64,000 bases of DNA from Affinundibacterium flavidum (GCF_014284175.1 NZ_JACOGA010000011.1:163998-227997); one strand, 5' to 3'. Positions 37,102 through 48,929 are shown, numbered from the stretch's first letter. Program-made: numbers and translations. Notes: a model not told the origin generated them from the sequence alone.

Positions 37102-37129
37102 ATGAATTCTTTAATTTCAGGCACCGATT

Positions 37130-38533
37130 ATGGCCAAAACGCTTTACGATAAACTTTGGGAATCCCACGTAGTTCACACCGAAGATGACGGAACATCGAT
37201 ACTCTATATCGATCGTCATTTACTGCACGAAGTCACCAGCCCACAGGCATTTGAAGGCCTGAAACTAGCAGGGCGCCAACCATGGCGAGTTTCCGCAAAT
37301 CTCGTTGTAGCGGATCACAATGTCCCAACTACTAATCGTCTTGGTGGCATAGCCGATCCTACTTCGCGCTTGCAGGTGGAAACCTTGGATGCAAACGCTA
37401 AGCAATATGGTTTAACTTATTTCGCCATGAATGATTTGCGTCAGGGAATCGTGCATGTGATCGGCCCTGAGCAAGGCGCGACATTGCCAGGTATGACGGT
37501 AGTTTGTGGCGACTCACATACTTCTACACACGGCGCATTTGCCTGTCTGGCGCATGGTATCGGCACTTCTGAAGTTGAGCATGTCTTGGCGACGCAAACT
37601 TTATTGGCAAAAAAATCGAAAGCGATGCTGATTCGCGTCGATGGTGATACACCATCTGGTGTGACTGCGAAAGATATCGTGTTGGCGATAATCGGCAAAA
37701 TTGGCACGGCAGGTGGTACTGGTTACGCGATTGAATTTGCAGGTGCAGCAATTGAGCGACTCTCGATGGAAGGTCGAATGACTGTCTGCAATATGGCAAT
37801 TGAAGCCGGAGCGCGCGCTGGCATGATAGCTGTAGATCAAACCACGATAGATTACGTTAAAGGGCGTCCATTTAGTCCGGCCGGTTCGGATTGGGATACT
37901 GCACTTGCTTACTGGAGTACTTTGCATTCCGATGCAGGTGCGCAGTTTGATACGGTGGTAACTTTATCTGCCGAAGAGATACAACCTCAAGTCACTTGGG
38001 GAACGTCGCCCGAAATGGTGGTGGCAATTGACGGACAAACGCCAGATCCATTGTCCGAACAAGATGCTGTGAAACGTGATGCAATCGAGAAGGCCTTAGC
38101 GTATATGGATTTGCGCCCAAATATGCCGATCAGCGAAATCCAAATTGATAAAGTGTTTATCGGCTCTTGTACCAATTCGCGGATCGAAGATTTACGGGCG
38201 GCGGCAAAAGTGGTCGCGGGTAAAATGCGCGCAGCAAATGTCAAACTAGCGATGGTCGTGCCAGGTTCGGGTTTGGTAAAGCAGCAGGCCGAACAAGAAG
38301 GATTGGATAAGATTTTTACCGCTGCAGGGTTTGAATGGCGTGAGCCTGGTTGCTCTATGTGTTTGGCGATGAATGCAGATCGTCTGGAGCCTGGCGAACG
38401 TTGTGCTTCAACATCGAATCGTAATTTTGAAGGTCGTCAAGGGCAAGGTGGTCGTACTCACTTAGTATCCCCTGAAATGGCAGCTGCGGCAGGGATTGCG
38501 GGACATTTTGTGGATGTGCGTACCTTTGCATAA
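37130..38533 (+). CDS. leuC: 3-isopropylmalate dehydratase large subunit
   Basis: 467 residues of the aconitase family. Cluster ligands are seen in [14 protein letters not shown] and in GCSMCLAMN (Cys-x-x-Cys) for the [4Fe-4S] centre. [28 protein letters not shown] is the conserved substrate region (given here in part by motif only: [10 protein letters not shown]). With LeuD it isomerises 2- to 3-isopropylmalate in leucine synthesis. First gene of leuC-entericidin-leuD-leuB-asd. Confidence 0.97.
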   Translation: MAKTLYDKLWESHVVHTEDDGTSILYIDRHLLHEVTSPQAFEGLKLAGRQPWRVSANLVVADHNVPTTNRLGGIADPTSRLQVETLDANAKQYGLTYFAMNDLRQGIVHVIGPEQGATLPGMTVVCGDSHTSTHGAFACLAHGIGTSEVEHVLATQTLLAKKSKAMLIRVDGDTPSGVTAKDIVLAIIGKIGTAGGTGYAIEFAGAAIERLSMEGRMTVCNMAIEAGARAGMIAVDQTTIDYVKGRPFSPAGSDWDTALAYWSTLHSDAGAQFDTVVTLSAEEIQPQVTWGTSPEMVVAIDGQTPDPLSEQDAVKRDAIEKALAYMDLRPNMPISEIQIDKVFIGSCTNSRIEDLRAAAKVVAGKMRAANVKLAMVVPGSGLVKQQAEQEGLDKIFTAAGFEWREPGCSMCLAMNADRLEPGERCASTSNRNFEGRQGQGGRTHLVSPEMAAAAGIAGHFVDVRTFA

Positions 38534-38551
38534 TTCACTCATGAATGGAAA

Positions 38552-38689
38552 ATGAAAATGAAAAAATTAGCTGCACTTTTTACTTTGTCCATAATTCTGC
38601 TGGGATTAGTGGGTTGCAACACCATTCAAGGTATCGGTAAAGACGTGAAAAAAGCCGGTGAAGTTGTCGAAAGCGCAGGGAAAAAATAG
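38552..38689 (+). CDS. Entericidin A/B family small lipoprotein
   Basis: Only 45 residues from ATG 38552 (43 from the ATG at 38558, which has GGAA seven bases before it). It begins [10 protein letters not shown], has a hydrophobic signal and lipobox LVGC with Cys22, then [20 protein letters not shown], the entericidin pattern. Entericidins are tiny membrane lipoproteins linked to envelope stress or programmed lysis. Placement between leuC and leuD, with leuD starting 3 bp after its stop, is common in Burkholderiales. It is translated within the leucine transcript. Confidence 0.9.
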   Translation: MKMKKLAALFTLSIILLGLVGCNTIQGIGKDVKKAGEVVESAGKK

Positions 38690-38691
38690 AC

Positions 38692-39339
38692 ATGAATAAA
38701 TTTACTTTGCTCAATGGATTGGTCGCGCCTTTGGATCGTGCCAATGTCGATACCGATGCGATCATTCCTAAGCAATTTTTGAAGTCCATCAAACGTACTG
38801 GTTTTGGTCCTAACTTATTCGATGAATGGCGTTATTTGGATCACGGTGAACCTGGTGTTGATAATAGTGGGCGTCCATTGAATCCGGATTTTGTGTTGAA
38901 TCAGGCTCGTTACCAAGGTGCTTCTATCTTATTAACCCGCAAAAATTTTGGCTGTGGGTCTTCGCGTGAACATGCTCCTTGGGCGCTCGATCAATTTGGA
39001 TTTCGTGTCATTATCGCGCCAAGTTTTGCCGATATTTTTTTCAATAATTGTTTCAAAAACGGATTGTTACCTATCGTTTTGAGTGAAGAAATTATCGATA
39101 ACTTGTTTAATCAAGTGCGTGCTAGCGAAGGATTTACACTGACTGTTGATTTGAACTCGCAACAAGTTATTTCAAAAAGCACAGGTGAATCGTTTGCTTT
39201 CGACGTTGATGCATTCCGCAAATACTGTTTGCTCAATGGCTTGGATGATATCGGCTTGACTTTGGTTCATGCTGAGAAAATCAAGGCATTTGAAAGCGCG
39301 CATATTGCGGCACAGCCTTGGCTGGCCGCAGTTATTTAA
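38692..39339 (+). CDS. leuD: 3-isopropylmalate dehydratase small subunit
   Basis: 215 residues starting [31 protein letters not shown], shown by the motif [29 protein letters not shown] is the swivel-domain signature. It completes the dehydratase with LeuC. The start is 3 bp after the entericidin stop, indicating coupling. Confidence 0.97.
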   Translation: MNKFTLLNGLVAPLDRANVDTDAIIPKQFLKSIKRTGFGPNLFDEWRYLDHGEPGVDNSGRPLNPDFVLNQARYQGASILLTRKNFGCGSSREHAPWALDQFGFRVIIAPSFADIFFNNCFKNGLLPIVLSEEIIDNLFNQVRASEGFTLTVDLNSQQVISKSTGESFAFDVDAFRKYCLLNGLDDIGLTLVHAEKIKAFESAHIAAQPWLAAVI

Positions 39340-39373
39340 TTGTTGATCTGATTAACTCATAAAAAGTTTAAGC

Positions 39374-40444
39374 ATGAAAATTGCAATTTTGCCGGGTGAT
39401 GGTATTGGCCCTGAAATCGTTGAACAAGCCGTTAAAGTTTTGAAAGTCTTGGGTGAGTCCTTTGAAATGGAATTTGCACCTGTTGGGGGAGCAGGCTATG
39501 AAGCTGCAGGGCATCCACTTCCGGAAGCAACACTGAAATTGGCGCAAGATGCCGACGCTGTTTTGTTTGGTGCGGTCGGTGATTGGAAGTACGATAGCCT
39601 CGACCGCCCATTACGCCCTGAGCAGGCGATTTTAGGTTTGCGTAAAAATCTGAATTTATTTGCGAATCTGCGTCCAGCGATTTTGTATCCGGAATTGGCA
39701 GGTGCATCTACTTTGAAACCGGAGGTGGTTTCTGGTTTGGATATTTTGATTATCCGTGAATTGACCGGTGATATTTATTTTGGTCAGCCACGCGGTGTGC
39801 GTGAATGCCCTGATGGACCATTCAAAGGTCAGCGCGAAGGTTTTGATACCATGCGCTATGCAGAAGGTGAAATTCGCCGCATTGCACATGTCGCGTTTCA
39901 AGCGGCCCGTAAGCGCGATAAACGTTTAACTAGTGTGGATAAAGCGAACGTATTAGAGACTTTCCAGTTTTGGAAGGACATTATGATTGATGTCCATAAG
40001 GAATATCCTGACGTCGCTTTGGATCACATGTATGTTGATAATGCCGCTATGCAGTTAGTGCGCGCGCCAAAGAAATTTGACGTGATGGTGACTGGTAATA
40101 TGTTTGGTGATATTTTGTCTGATGCTGCAGCGATGTTGACTGGCTCTATCGGCATGTTGCCTTCTGCTTCGCTTGATGCCAACAATAAAGGCTTGTATGA
40201 GCCCTCACACGGTTCGGCACCAGACATCGCTGGAAAAGGTATCGCCAATCCATTGGCAACAATATTGTCAGCTGCCATGATGTTGCGTTACTCACTTGGA
40301 AAAGCGGAGCAGGCGGATCGTATTGAAACTGCTGTAAAAAATGTATTGACACAAGGTTTGCGTACGCCAGATATTTTTGCAGAGGGCTGCACGAAAATCG
40401 GCACCTCAGCGATGGGGGATGCGGTGGTGAAAGCTTTGAGTTAA
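39374..40444 (+). CDS. leuB: 3-isopropylmalate dehydrogenase
   Basis: 356 residues. It begins [15 protein letters not shown] and has the NAD/metal signature [19 protein letters not shown] and the substrate region [13 protein letters not shown]. It oxidises and decarboxylates 3-isopropylmalate in leucine synthesis using NAD+. 34 bp after leuD in the same operon. Confidence 0.98.
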   Translation: MKIAILPGDGIGPEIVEQAVKVLKVLGESFEMEFAPVGGAGYEAAGHPLPEATLKLAQDADAVLFGAVGDWKYDSLDRPLRPEQAILGLRKNLNLFANLRPAILYPELAGASTLKPEVVSGLDILIIRELTGDIYFGQPRGVRECPDGPFKGQREGFDTMRYAEGEIRRIAHVAFQAARKRDKRLTSVDKANVLETFQFWKDIMIDVHKEYPDVALDHMYVDNAAMQLVRAPKKFDVMVTGNMFGDILSDAAAMLTGSIGMLPSASLDANNKGLYEPSHGSAPDIAGKGIANPLATILSAAMMLRYSLGKAEQADRIETAVKNVLTQGLRTPDIFAEGCTKIGTSAMGDAVVKALS

Positions 40445-40495
40445 TGTTAGGGTGATTTTTGTGTAAACAGGGAGACCTGTAATTTTTAGGGAAAG

Positions 40496-41626
40496 ATGAT
40501 GAAACTAGTTGGTTTGGTCGGTTGGCGTGGAATGGTTGGCTCAGTCCTCATGCAGCGTATGCAGGAAGAGGGGGATTTTGCTCATATAGAACCAGTGTTT
40601 TTTTCAACTTCAAATACGGGTGGCGCAGCGCCAACGATGGCGAAGAATGAAAAAACATTGAAAGACGCAAATGATATTGAGGCATTGAAGAAGTGCGACA
40701 TTATTATTACCTGCCAAGGCGGCGACTACACCTCTGACATTTTCCCTAAGTTACGTGCTGCAGGTTGGAATGGTTTTTGGATTGATGCAGCATCCACATT
40801 GCGCATGGAAAACGATGCAGTGATCGTACTCGATCCGGTCAATTTAGATGTAATTAAGAATGCATTAAGCCGTGGTGTGAAAAATTATGTCGGTGGTAAT
40901 TGCACTGTATCTTGTATGTTGATGGGCTTGGGTGGTTTGTTTCAGCATGGCTTGGTAGAGTGGATGTCTTCTATGACTTATCAAGCGGCATCTGGAGGTG
41001 GTGCGCAGCATATGCGTGAATTGTTAACCCAGTTTGGCTCGATTAATGCTGAAGTGAAAGCTTTGCTTGACGATCCTGCTGCGGCTATCTTGGAAATTGA
41101 TCGCAAGGTTTTGGCAAAACAGCATAATTTTAGTGCAGATGAGACCAAACAATTTGGCGCACCTTTGGCTGGCAATTTGATTCCTTGGATCGATAAAGAT
41201 TTGCATAATGGTGTTTCCAAAGAGGAATGGAAAGCTGGCGTTGAGACCAATAAAATTCTTGGTTTAGGTGAGGCATTTGGCTCTAAAGCGATTCCAGTTG
41301 ATGGCTTGTGTGTACGTATTGGTGCAATGCGCTGCCATTCGCAGGCTTTGACAATCAAATTGACCAAAGATGTGCCTCTCGATGAAATTACCGATATGCT
41401 CGCGCAAAATAATCCATGGGCGAAAGTTGTGCCAAATACGCGTGAAGACTCTATGCGTGATTTGACGCCGGCTGCGGTCACTGGTGGATTGACAATCCCT
41501 GTTGGACGTTTGCGTAAGATGCAAATGGGCGGTGATTACTTGTCAGCATTTACTGTTGGCGATCAATTATTGTGGGGCGCAGCAGAGCCATTGCGCCGCA
41601 TGTTACGTATTTTGATCGAGAAATAA
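40496..41626 (+). CDS. asd: Aspartate-semialdehyde dehydrogenase
   Basis: 376 residues. NADP-binding N-terminus [18 protein letters not shown], catalytic Cys in [15 protein letters not shown], and active-site His near [15 protein letters not shown]. It makes aspartate semialdehyde for lysine, threonine, methionine and cell-wall diaminopimelate. GGGAAAG precedes two adjacent ATG codons (40496 and 40499). The leuB-asd-fimV-truA order is conserved across beta- and gammaproteobacteria. Confidence 0.97.
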   Translation: MMKLVGLVGWRGMVGSVLMQRMQEEGDFAHIEPVFFSTSNTGGAAPTMAKNEKTLKDANDIEALKKCDIIITCQGGDYTSDIFPKLRAAGWNGFWIDAASTLRMENDAVIVLDPVNLDVIKNALSRGVKNYVGGNCTVSCMLMGLGGLFQHGLVEWMSSMTYQAASGGGAQHMRELLTQFGSINAEVKALLDDPAAAILEIDRKVLAKQHNFSADETKQFGAPLAGNLIPWIDKDLHNGVSKEEWKAGVETNKILGLGEAFGSKAIPVDGLCVRIGAMRCHSQALTIKLTKDVPLDEITDMLAQNNPWAKVVPNTREDSMRDLTPAAVTGGLTIPVGRLRKMQMGGDYLSAFTVGDQLLWGAAEPLRRMLRILIEK

Positions 41627-41650
41627 ACTCTATTTAAATGGATCGATAAT

Positions 41651-41682
41651 AAAAAAAGGAATGAATTTCATTCCTTTTTTTT
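41651..41682 (+). terminator. Terminator after asd
   Basis: AAAAAAAGGAATGA/TCATTCCTTTTTTT stem with a three-base loop. Confidence 0.9.
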
Positions 41683-41908
41683 ATCTATTCATTTGTGAAT
41701 CGAAGAAATTGTCTAGTGGTAACAACGAAATGACTGTGAAAGTCATATTTCGGCTCTTAATGTATTTACCATATCTAGAATTCACGTTAAGCTTGCGCGA
41801 CAAGTTGGGTAATGTTATCTTGGATTAACATACCTTTCGTTTGTGCAATTTTCCATCGATGTGTTGCGAAAATTGTATTGACTAAATTTCCCAGGAAATG
41901 TTCTAAAA

Positions 41909-44710
41909 ATGCATAATTACAAACGCTTACCGATAAGTTTTTTGGGACGTAACGTGCTGAAAGCCGCCGCCTTATCTTCCTTACTTGTCTTCTCAAATGC
42001 ATATGCGACTGGGCTAGGTAAACTAACAGTGCTCTCGTCGCTTGGTCAGCCCTTAAGAGCTGAGATTGAACTGACTTCACCAAATAAAGAAGAAATTAAT
42101 TCTTTAGTGCCGAAAATTGCTTCAATCGAAGCCTTTCGACAAGCGAATATTGAGTTTAATCCAGCATTGTTGTCCTTGAGATTTGCGGTAGAGCAACGTG
42201 GCAGTTCTTATATTATTCGCGTTACTTCGACTCAGGCTATGAACGAGCCTTGGGTTGATTTCCTACTGGAAATGAACGCAAGTAACGGTAAGTTAGTTCG
42301 TGAATATACATTCTTACTCGATCCTGCAGAGTTGGCTAATAGTCAATCGGCACAAATCGCTAATCCAAGTGTAGCTGCGGTAAAGCAGGTAATTCAAACG
42401 CAAGCACTACAACAAGAATCAAAACCGAAAATCACAGCTACTAATGCTGAGGTAAAGGCAAGTAAACGTTCGCCAGAAAAAAGCCCTGCTGCGACAAATA
42501 CTGCAAACAGTGAAGGTCGTCAATACCAGGTAAGACCTGGAGATACATTGATGCGAATTGCATCCGCTAATCTTAGCGGCGTTTCTTTGGATCAGATGCT
42601 GGTAAGTATCTATCGTGCAAATCCGCAGGCGTTTGTTGGCGACAATATGAATCGCCTGAAGGCGGGTCAAATCTTGACGATACCTGATGCGGAAACTGCC
42701 AGAACGAGTGCTGGCAGTGATGCGCACGCAGTGGTGCAAACACATTCAGCCAACTTTAACGCTTATCGCAATAAATTGGCCGGTCAAGTGTTAACCGCCC
42801 CATCTGAATCTGTTGCTCAAAAAAAACAAGCTGCTAGCGGTGCGATTACTGCAAAAGTTAAGGAAGTTCCAACGGCGGCCAACGAGTCACTGGATAAGTT
42901 GAAACTTTCCAAAGTGGCAGATGCGAACGCAAAAAAATCCCCAGCTAAAGGCTTAACTGAAGAAGATAGAATTGCAAAAGACAAAGCCTTAGCAGAAGCG
43001 AATGCGAGAATAAAAGAATTAGAAAGAAATGCCAGTGAGATGAATAAACTTTTGGCGATGCCCGCTAAGAGTGCAGCCGCACAAACTCCTGTAGCAAGTG
43101 CCAGTGCGGCGGCGTCGAAAGTTGTTCTTAAGCCTGTTGAGGCTCCAGTCGCGTCTAAGCCTACTGTTGCATCTGCAGTGGCAAGTGTTTCAGCATCTGC
43201 ATCAGCTTCTACTCCTACTGTGGCAAGTGCAAGTACGCCAAAGGCAGAAATGGCTTCGGCGAGTGTAAAAGCCTCAGCCTCGGCAAGTGTTGAGGCTGCG
43301 AGTGCAGCGAGCGTGGCCAGTGCTTCTAAACCGAAACGACCACCACCACCGCCTGCACCGATAGAAGAGGAGTCTAGTTGGTTTGACTCTAAGTATCTGA
43401 TTGCGGCTGGATTGTTAGCCGCAATTGGTGGCGCCATCGGTGTGTATTCTTCACGCAAGAAAAAAGTATCACATCAATTCGAAGATAGTATTTTGACGGG
43501 CTCTAGCTTGAAGGCAAACTCGATGTTTGGTTCAACTGGCGGTCAAAGTGTTGATACCAATAATAGTGTCTTTAACTCAAATTTCGCCCCATCGGCTAGC
43601 CAATTAGATGCGAATGAGGTTGATCCTGTTGCGGAAGCAGACGTGTATATTGCCTATGGTCGCGATTCGCAAGCTGAAGAGATCTTGAAAGAAGCTTTGC
43701 GGACACAACCCGATCGCCATGCTGTGCGCCTGAAACTGTTGGAGATCTATTTTGGACGTAAAGATTTGCGTTCGTTTGAATTGTTTGCTGGTGAGTTATA
43801 TGGAATGACGCGCGGCGAGGGCGAAGAGTGGGGGCAAGCTGCTTCCATGGGTATTTCTCTTGATCCAAATAATCCTTTATATGCTGGAGCAAGTGCTCAA
43901 GTTGAAGCCTTTGCTGGCGGTGGATTGGGGCAACCAACTCAGCCTTTGGAAGATTTAGATCCGGAAGCCTTGTTAGAAAATTCGCTTTCAGAGGATATGT
44001 TGGATTCGATAAGCATTATCGACACTGCCTCAGCTATGTCAGATGATACTTTTGGAAGCTCGGAAAAACAAAAAACTGAAACGGGCTTGACGCCACAAGC
44101 TGATTTTTCACTTGATGATGGCTTAGATTTCGATTTGGATATTTCGGAGAAAACAGAGGAACAAGAGGAATTTCCCTTAACTCTTCCGGAAATGGATGTG
44201 GTTAGTTCTATTAAGCCAGTGCAAGAAGAGCCTATGCCAACCATTGATTTTGGCTCGATAGACTTTGATTTGGGCACAGATGAGAAAAAAGAAGGTGCGG
44301 CAGTTGTGCCGGACGTTGCTGCAACTGAGCTCGCTACGCAAGGTGTAGAGACAAGTGTTCCGCCAGTGGTTGAGGATGAATTCGATATTGGCTCACTGGA
44401 CTTTGATATGGGTGATGATGAACCTCCATCAGTTGTCGAAGCTCCCTTGTTAGCGAATGATGAAGTTGAGTTGAATTTTGGTTTGGACGTGGAAGAGTCT
44501 GCAAACGCTTCTTCGACCGAATCAGCGCCGGCAGATGTTGAAGAAATTTCGCCGTACAACGCGGAAATGGCAACTAAGTTAGATCTGGCAGTTGCTTATA
44601 GAGAGATCGGCGATAAAGAAGGCGCACGTGAATTGCTTGATGAGGTGATTAAGGGCGGTTCAAACGAACAAATCGAGAAAGCAAGGAAGATGCTTGAGCA
44701 ATTGGGGTAA
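41909..44710 (+). CDS. fimV: FimV/HubP polar landmark protein
   Basis: 933 residues. A signal peptide ends near AYA/TGLGKL; a periplasmic FimV N-terminal domain follows (LGQPLRAEIELTSP). A LysM peptidoglycan-binding domain lies at about 205-255 (YQVRPGDTLMRIA), then a coiled-coil and an Ala/Ser/Val-rich low-complexity stretch. A single membrane segment lies at about 493-514, followed by a long acidic cytoplasmic region and the conserved FimV C-terminal domain (about 884-932; LDLAVAYREIGDKEGAREL). It organises the cell pole, type IV pili and chemotaxis arrays. Position between asd and truA is diagnostic. Long open frames on the opposite strand reflect its repetitive codons. Confidence 0.93.
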   Translation: MHNYKRLPISFLGRNVLKAAALSSLLVFSNAYATGLGKLTVLSSLGQPLRAEIELTSPNKEEINSLVPKIASIEAFRQANIEFNPALLSLRFAVEQRGSSYIIRVTSTQAMNEPWVDFLLEMNASNGKLVREYTFLLDPAELANSQSAQIANPSVAAVKQVIQTQALQQESKPKITATNAEVKASKRSPEKSPAATNTANSEGRQYQVRPGDTLMRIASANLSGVSLDQMLVSIYRANPQAFVGDNMNRLKAGQILTIPDAETARTSAGSDAHAVVQTHSANFNAYRNKLAGQVLTAPSESVAQKKQAASGAITAKVKEVPTAANESLDKLKLSKVADANAKKSPAKGLTEEDRIAKDKALAEANARIKELERNASEMNKLLAMPAKSAAAQTPVASASAAASKVVLKPVEAPVASKPTVASAVASVSASASASTPTVASASTPKAEMASASVKASASASVEAASAASVASASKPKRPPPPPAPIEEESSWFDSKYLIAAGLLAAIGGAIGVYSSRKKKVSHQFEDSILTGSSLKANSMFGSTGGQSVDTNNSVFNSNFAPSASQLDANEVDPVAEADVYIAYGRDSQAEEILKEALRTQPDRHAVRLKLLEIYFGRKDLRSFELFAGELYGMTRGEGEEWGQAASMGISLDPNNPLYAGASAQVEAFAGGGLGQPTQPLEDLDPEALLENSLSEDMLDSISIIDTASAMSDDTFGSSEKQKTETGLTPQADFSLDDGLDFDLDISEKTEEQEEFPLTLPEMDVVSSIKPVQEEPMPTIDFGSIDFDLGTDEKKEGAAVVPDVAATELATQGVETSVPPVVEDEFDIGSLDFDMGDDEPPSVVEAPLLANDEVELNFGLDVEESANASSTESAPADVEEISPYNAEMATKLDLAVAYREIGDKEGARELLDEVIKGGSNEQIEKARKMLEQLG

Positions 44711-44729
44711 AATCTAGCTTGTCAGGCTA

Positions 44730-44767
44730 AATGGGCGCTGCAATTTGCTGCGCCCATTTTTATTTTT
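44730..44767 (+). terminator. Terminator after fimV
   Basis: AATGGGCGC pairs with GCGCCCATT around TGCAATTTGCT, followed by a T-rich tract. Confidence 0.85.
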
Positions 44768-44801
44768 GTTTGCAGTAATTGTTGATGCTGAATGATGTGA
44801 A

Positions 44802-45620
44802 ATGACCTTAAATCGAGTTATCTTGGGAGTTGAGTATCAAGGCACCCACTATCAAGGCTGGCAAACACAGCCAAATGGTAATACGGTGCAAGATACCTTG
44901 GAGTTGGCGCTAAACAAGTTTGCGAAGCATCCAATTCAAACCGTTTGTGCTGGTCGAACCGATGCTGGCGTGCATGCGCTCGAACAAGTAGTCCATTTTG
45001 ACACTGACCTCAATCGCGAGATGTATTCTTGGGTAAATGGGGTAAATGCATTTTTACCAGCCGACATAGCAGTTCGTTGGGCAAAGCAAATATCGCTAGA
45101 CGAACAAGATCAAAATGCCTTTCACGCACGCTTTAGTGCATATTCCCGCACCTATCATTACTTGCTCTACAATGCAAAGATCAGATCACCATTGTGGGCT
45201 AATCGTGCGGGTTGGTTTTTCAGGCCTTTGCAAGTTGAGGCAATGCAAGAAGCTGCAAGTTACCTGATCGGTGAGCATGATTTTACAGTTTTTAGAGCCG
45301 CCGGTTGCCAGGCGAAAACACCGGTGAAGCATATGTACGAGGTTAAGATCAGACAGCAAGGCGAGTTAATTGTGTTCAGCTTGAGAGCAAACGCTTTCTT
45401 GCATCATATGGTAAGAAATATTGTTGGTTCTTTGATATTCGTGGGGATGGGAAAACGTGATCCCGCTTGGATAGCAAGTTTGATGTTGGCTAAAGATAGA
45501 AGTTTGTCCGCGCCAACTTTCATGCCCGATGGTTTGTACTTAGCAAAGATCGATTATGAAGATCAATGGGATTTGCCAAAAGCAGTGAATGAAAACCTTC
45601 CGTATAGTATTAATTTTTAG
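44802..45620 (+). CDS. truA: tRNA pseudouridine(38-40) synthase TruA
   Basis: 272 residues. The catalytic Asp is in CAGRTDAGVHA, and the N-terminus VEYQGTHYQGWQ and C-terminal FLHHMVRNIVG are typical. It modifies positions 38-40 of the tRNA anticodon arm. The conserved fimV neighbour is upstream. trpF, which often follows, is absent; the next gene is lepA. Confidence 0.97.
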   Translation: MTLNRVILGVEYQGTHYQGWQTQPNGNTVQDTLELALNKFAKHPIQTVCAGRTDAGVHALEQVVHFDTDLNREMYSWVNGVNAFLPADIAVRWAKQISLDEQDQNAFHARFSAYSRTYHYLLYNAKIRSPLWANRAGWFFRPLQVEAMQEAASYLIGEHDFTVFRAAGCQAKTPVKHMYEVKIRQQGELIVFSLRANAFLHHMVRNIVGSLIFVGMGKRDPAWIASLMLAKDRSLSAPTFMPDGLYLAKIDYEDQWDLPKAVNENLPYSINF

Positions 45621-45754
45621 TCTCGCTTGTGAATCGCCTATGGGATGATTGCTGATAGTGGTCAATTTGGTGTGTTTTTGGTATTGCTTGAAGGAATTTA
45701 GGACAGCCAGAGGTGAAATCCGGTAAAATGTCGTTTTTGCATAACCCAAATATG

Positions 45755-45797
45755 AGGCGCTCGCCTGGGAATTTGCCCGGTTGTAGGCGCCTTTTTT
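45755..45797 (+). terminator. Terminator between truA and lepA
   Basis: AGGCGC (45755-45760) pairs with GCGCCT (45787-45792), with an inner CTGGG/CCCGG stem, then a T-run. Confidence 0.75.
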
Positions 45798-45819
45798 GTA
45801 ATCGGTTTTAGTATATCTA

Positions 45820-47613
45820 ATGAATAATATTCGTAATTTTTCTATCATTGCCCATATTGACCATGGCAAATCTACCTTGGCGGATCGTATTATCCAATTG
45901 TGTGGTGGTTTGTCCGATCGCGAAATGGAGGCGCAAGTTCTAGACTCTATGGATATTGAGCGTGAACGCGGTATTACGATCAAGGCGCAGACGGCAGCCT
46001 TGAACTATAAAGCATTAGATGGTCAGATATATAATTTAAATCTGATTGATACGCCAGGTCACGTTGATTTTAGTTATGAAGTTAGCCGCTCCTTATCCGC
46101 ATGTGAGGGGGCTTTGTTGGTGGTTGACGCTTCTCAAGGTGTCGAAGCGCAAACCGTGGCAAATTGTTATACCGCGATTGATTTGGGTGTGGAAGTTGTG
46201 CCGGTCTTGAACAAAATCGATTTACCTTCTGCGGATCCGGAAAACGCGATCAGCGAAATTGAAGAAGTGATTGGCATTGATGCTACTGACGCTGTGCACT
46301 GTTCCGCAAAAACAGGCTTGGGTGTCAGGGATATTTTGGAGTCTTTGATTGTCAAAGTTCCGCCACCAAAAGGCGATCCAGAAGCGCCTTTGCAAGCCTT
46401 GATTATCGATTCGTGGTTTGATAATTATGTCGGTGTGGTCATGTTGGTGCGTATCGTCAATGGCACATTGCGCCCGAAAGAAAAAATTCTTTTCATGGCA
46501 ACCGAAGCGCAACATTTGGTGGAAAGTGTTGGTGTCTTTACGCCAAAATCCTTGAGTCGGACAGAATTGTCGGCTGGTCAGGTGGGATTTATTATCGCTG
46601 GCATCAAAGAACTGAAGGCAGCGAAAGTCGGAGACACGATTACGACAGTTTCTCGCCCTGCAAAAGAGCCATTGCCTGGTTTTAAAGAGGTGCAGCCACA
46701 AGTATTTGCAGGCCTGTTCCCAGTAGAAGCAAACCAGTACGACGCGTTGCGCGATTCACTTGAAAAATTGAAATTAAATGATGCTGCGTTGATGTACGAA
46801 CCTGAAGTTTCCCAAGCTTTGGGTTTTGGGTTCCGTTGTGGTTTCTTAGGTTTGTTGCATATGGAAATTGTGCAGGAGCGCCTGGAACGAGAATTCGATA
46901 TGGATCTCATCACGACTGCGCCGACGGTTATTTATGAAGTGATCATGGGAGACGGTACTATTTTGATGGTGGATAATCCATCTAAGATGCCTGATCCATC
47001 CAAAATTGAAGAAATACGTGAGCCTATCGTCACAGTGAATCTCTATATGCCGCAGGAGTATGTGGGATCTGTTATTACCCTGTGTACGTCGAAGCGAGGC
47101 GTACAGCTTGATATGAACTACCATGGTCGTCAGGTCAAACTGACTTACGAAATGCCAATGGCGGAGATTGTTTTGGACTTCTTTGATCGATTGAAGTCGA
47201 CTTCGCGTGGTTATGCGTCTATGGATTATGAATTCAAAGAGTATCGCGCTGCAGACGTAGTCAAAGTAGATATGCTCATTAATAGCGAAAAAGTTGATGC
47301 GCTCGCGATTATTGTCCATCGTGCTAATGCGCATTATCGTGGTCGTGCCGTTGCTGCGAAAATGCGTGAATTAATTCCACGCCAAATGTTCGATGTAGCG
47401 ATTCAAGCGGCGATTGGCGCGAACATTATTTCTCGTGAAAACGTTAAAGCTCTGCGTAAGAACGTTTTGGCGAAATGTTACGGTGGTGATATTAGCCGTA
47501 AGCGTAAATTGTTGGAAAAACAAAAAGCTGGTAAGAAGCGCATGAAACAAGTTGGCTCAGTAGAAATCCCGCAAGAAGCATTTTTGGCAATTTTACAAGT
47601 GGAAGAAAAATGA
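45820..47613 (+). CDS. lepA: Elongation factor 4 (LepA), ribosome-associated GTPase
   Basis: 597 residues. G1 [14 protein letters not shown]3 DTPGHVDF and G4 NKIDLP are present, then EF-G-like domains and the LepA-specific C-terminal domain ([17 protein letters not shown]). It acts on ribosomes in translation initiation or back-translocation. Its stop overlaps lepB by four bases. Confidence 0.98.
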   Translation: MNNIRNFSIIAHIDHGKSTLADRIIQLCGGLSDREMEAQVLDSMDIERERGITIKAQTAALNYKALDGQIYNLNLIDTPGHVDFSYEVSRSLSACEGALLVVDASQGVEAQTVANCYTAIDLGVEVVPVLNKIDLPSADPENAISEIEEVIGIDATDAVHCSAKTGLGVRDILESLIVKVPPPKGDPEAPLQALIIDSWFDNYVGVVMLVRIVNGTLRPKEKILFMATEAQHLVESVGVFTPKSLSRTELSAGQVGFIIAGIKELKAAKVGDTITTVSRPAKEPLPGFKEVQPQVFAGLFPVEANQYDALRDSLEKLKLNDAALMYEPEVSQALGFGFRCGFLGLLHMEIVQERLEREFDMDLITTAPTVIYEVIMGDGTILMVDNPSKMPDPSKIEEIREPIVTVNLYMPQEYVGSVITLCTSKRGVQLDMNYHGRQVKLTYEMPMAEIVLDFFDRLKSTSRGYASMDYEFKEYRAADVVKVDMLINSEKVDALAIIVHRANAHYRGRAVAAKMRELIPRQMFDVAIQAAIGANIISRENVKALRKNVLAKCYGGDISRKRKLLEKQKAGKKRMKQVGSVEIPQEAFLAILQVEEK

Positions 47614-48506
47614 GTTTGCAATCTTTGATAGGTAATTTCGCCCTGATTCTTTTTATTCTTCTTGCTGTTACTGGTCTAATTTGGGCATTGGATCGGTTCG
47701 TTTTGGCGCCTAAACGTCAAGCTAATGCACAGCAGGCTTTGAAAGAATTTGACCAAAAAGCACATCCAGATCAAGGTGCACGAGCGGCCCTGGAAGCACA
47801 GTTGCTGAGGCAGCCAGCTTGGGTTGAGTACTCAGGAAGCTTTTTTCCTGTCATTGCCCTTGTGTTCGTGCTCCGGTCATTCTTATTTGAACCATTTAAG
47901 ATCCCATCCGGATCAATGTTGCCAACGTTGTTTATTGGTGATTTTATTCTGGTAAATAAATTTACCTACGGGATTCGACTGCCGATAATAGACAAGAAAA
48001 TTATCTCTATCAATGAACCGCAACGTGGTGAAGTGATGGTCTTCAAGTTCCCGAAAGATCCTACCCAGAACTATATTAAACGAATCGTCGGTGTTCCAGG
48101 TGATACGGTAATTTATAAGAACAAGAAGTTGACGGTGAATGGAATCGTTAGTCATTATGAAAGCCTCCCAGATTTTCTGCATGATGGAAGTCAATTAAGT
48201 TACTCCAAGCAATTTAATGAAAAATCTGGCAGCTTCACGCATAGAGTCTTAAACGATGAGGATAGACCTGCGGGTATTTACTTGTTTGGGGAGGCAGATT
48301 TTCCGCATGCAGATCGATGCATATATGATGCAGAAGGTGTTAGTTGCAAAGTGCCTGCGGGGTATTATTTTATGATGGGCGATAATCGCGATAACAGCCA
48401 AGATAGTCGTTATTGGGGCTTTGTTCCCGATCAAAATATTGTAGGGAAAGCTTTTTTCATTTGGATGAACTTTGGTGATTTGAAGAGAATTGGCAGTTTT
48501 CAATAA
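47610..48506 (+). CDS. lepB: Signal peptidase I
   Basis: 298 residues. Two N-terminal membrane segments (about 8-28 and 76-93) anchor it, with the catalytic Ser102 in [11 protein letters not shown] and the Lys157 base in [27 protein letters not shown] is the box E motif. It cleaves signal peptides of exported proteins. Coupled to lepA by ATGA overlap; a DUF4845 gene follows at 15 bp. Confidence 0.97.
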   Translation: MSLQSLIGNFALILFILLAVTGLIWALDRFVLAPKRQANAQQALKEFDQKAHPDQGARAALEAQLLRQPAWVEYSGSFFPVIALVFVLRSFLFEPFKIPSGSMLPTLFIGDFILVNKFTYGIRLPIIDKKIISINEPQRGEVMVFKFPKDPTQNYIKRIVGVPGDTVIYKNKKLTVNGIVSHYESLPDFLHDGSQLSYSKQFNEKSGSFTHRVLNDEDRPAGIYLFGEADFPHADRCIYDAEGVSCKVPAGYYFMMGDNRDNSQDSRYWGFVPDQNIVGKAFFIWMNFGDLKRIGSFQ

Positions 48507-48521
48507 TATTGGAGAGAGATT

Positions 48522-48920
48522 ATGCGTGCACATCGTCAGTTTTTAGCAAATAAGAATCGTGGTATGTCCTTGATTGGATTGATTTTTGTATTAGGTCTGC
48601 TGTCATTAGTGGTGGTGCTAGCCTCAAAAGTTGCGCCGACTGTAATTGAATATGTATCGATTAAGAAAGCTATTCAAACGGCAAAATTGGCAGGTGGAAA
48701 TTCAGCAAAAGAAATTCAGCAAGCCTTCAATAGGCAGGCTGATGTTGGATATATCACTTCGGTTGCAGGAAATGATTTGATTATAGAAAAGACTGAAACA
48801 GGGCTTGAAGTTGGCTTTGCTTATACAAAGAAAATTCCGTTGTTTGGGCCTGCGAGTCTATTACTCGAATATGAGGGAAGTACTGCAAAAAGCCCAACAG
48901 TTAAAAAGAAACAGGAATAA
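48522..48920 (+). CDS. DUF4845 protein with pilin-like N-terminus
   Basis: 132 residues. The N-terminus NRGMSLIGLIFVLGLLSLVVVLA resembles a type IV prepilin-like membrane helix without the usual Phe/Glu5 pair. The rest matches the DUF4845 family, found between lepB and rnc in many betaproteobacteria. The function is unknown; membrane location with a periplasmic domain is predicted. GGAGAG precedes the ATG. Confidence 0.88.
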   Translation: MRAHRQFLANKNRGMSLIGLIFVLGLLSLVVVLASKVAPTVIEYVSIKKAIQTAKLAGGNSAKEIQQAFNRQADVGYITSVAGNDLIIEKTETGLEVGFAYTKKIPLFGPASLLLEYEGSTAKSPTVKKKQE

Positions 48921-48929
48921 GTCGGATTT

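Noticed and set aside
38552..38689. Entericidin between leuC and leuD as a novelty
   Set aside because: This insertion is common in Burkholderiales, so it is listed only as a feature.
42817..43458. 213-residue open frame on the minus strand inside fimV
   Set aside because: It mirrors the Ala/Ser/Val-rich low-complexity codons of fimV and has no ribosome binding site or family match.
43939..44559. 206-residue open frame on the minus strand inside fimV
   Set aside because: Ser-rich shadow of the acidic repetitive region of fimV.
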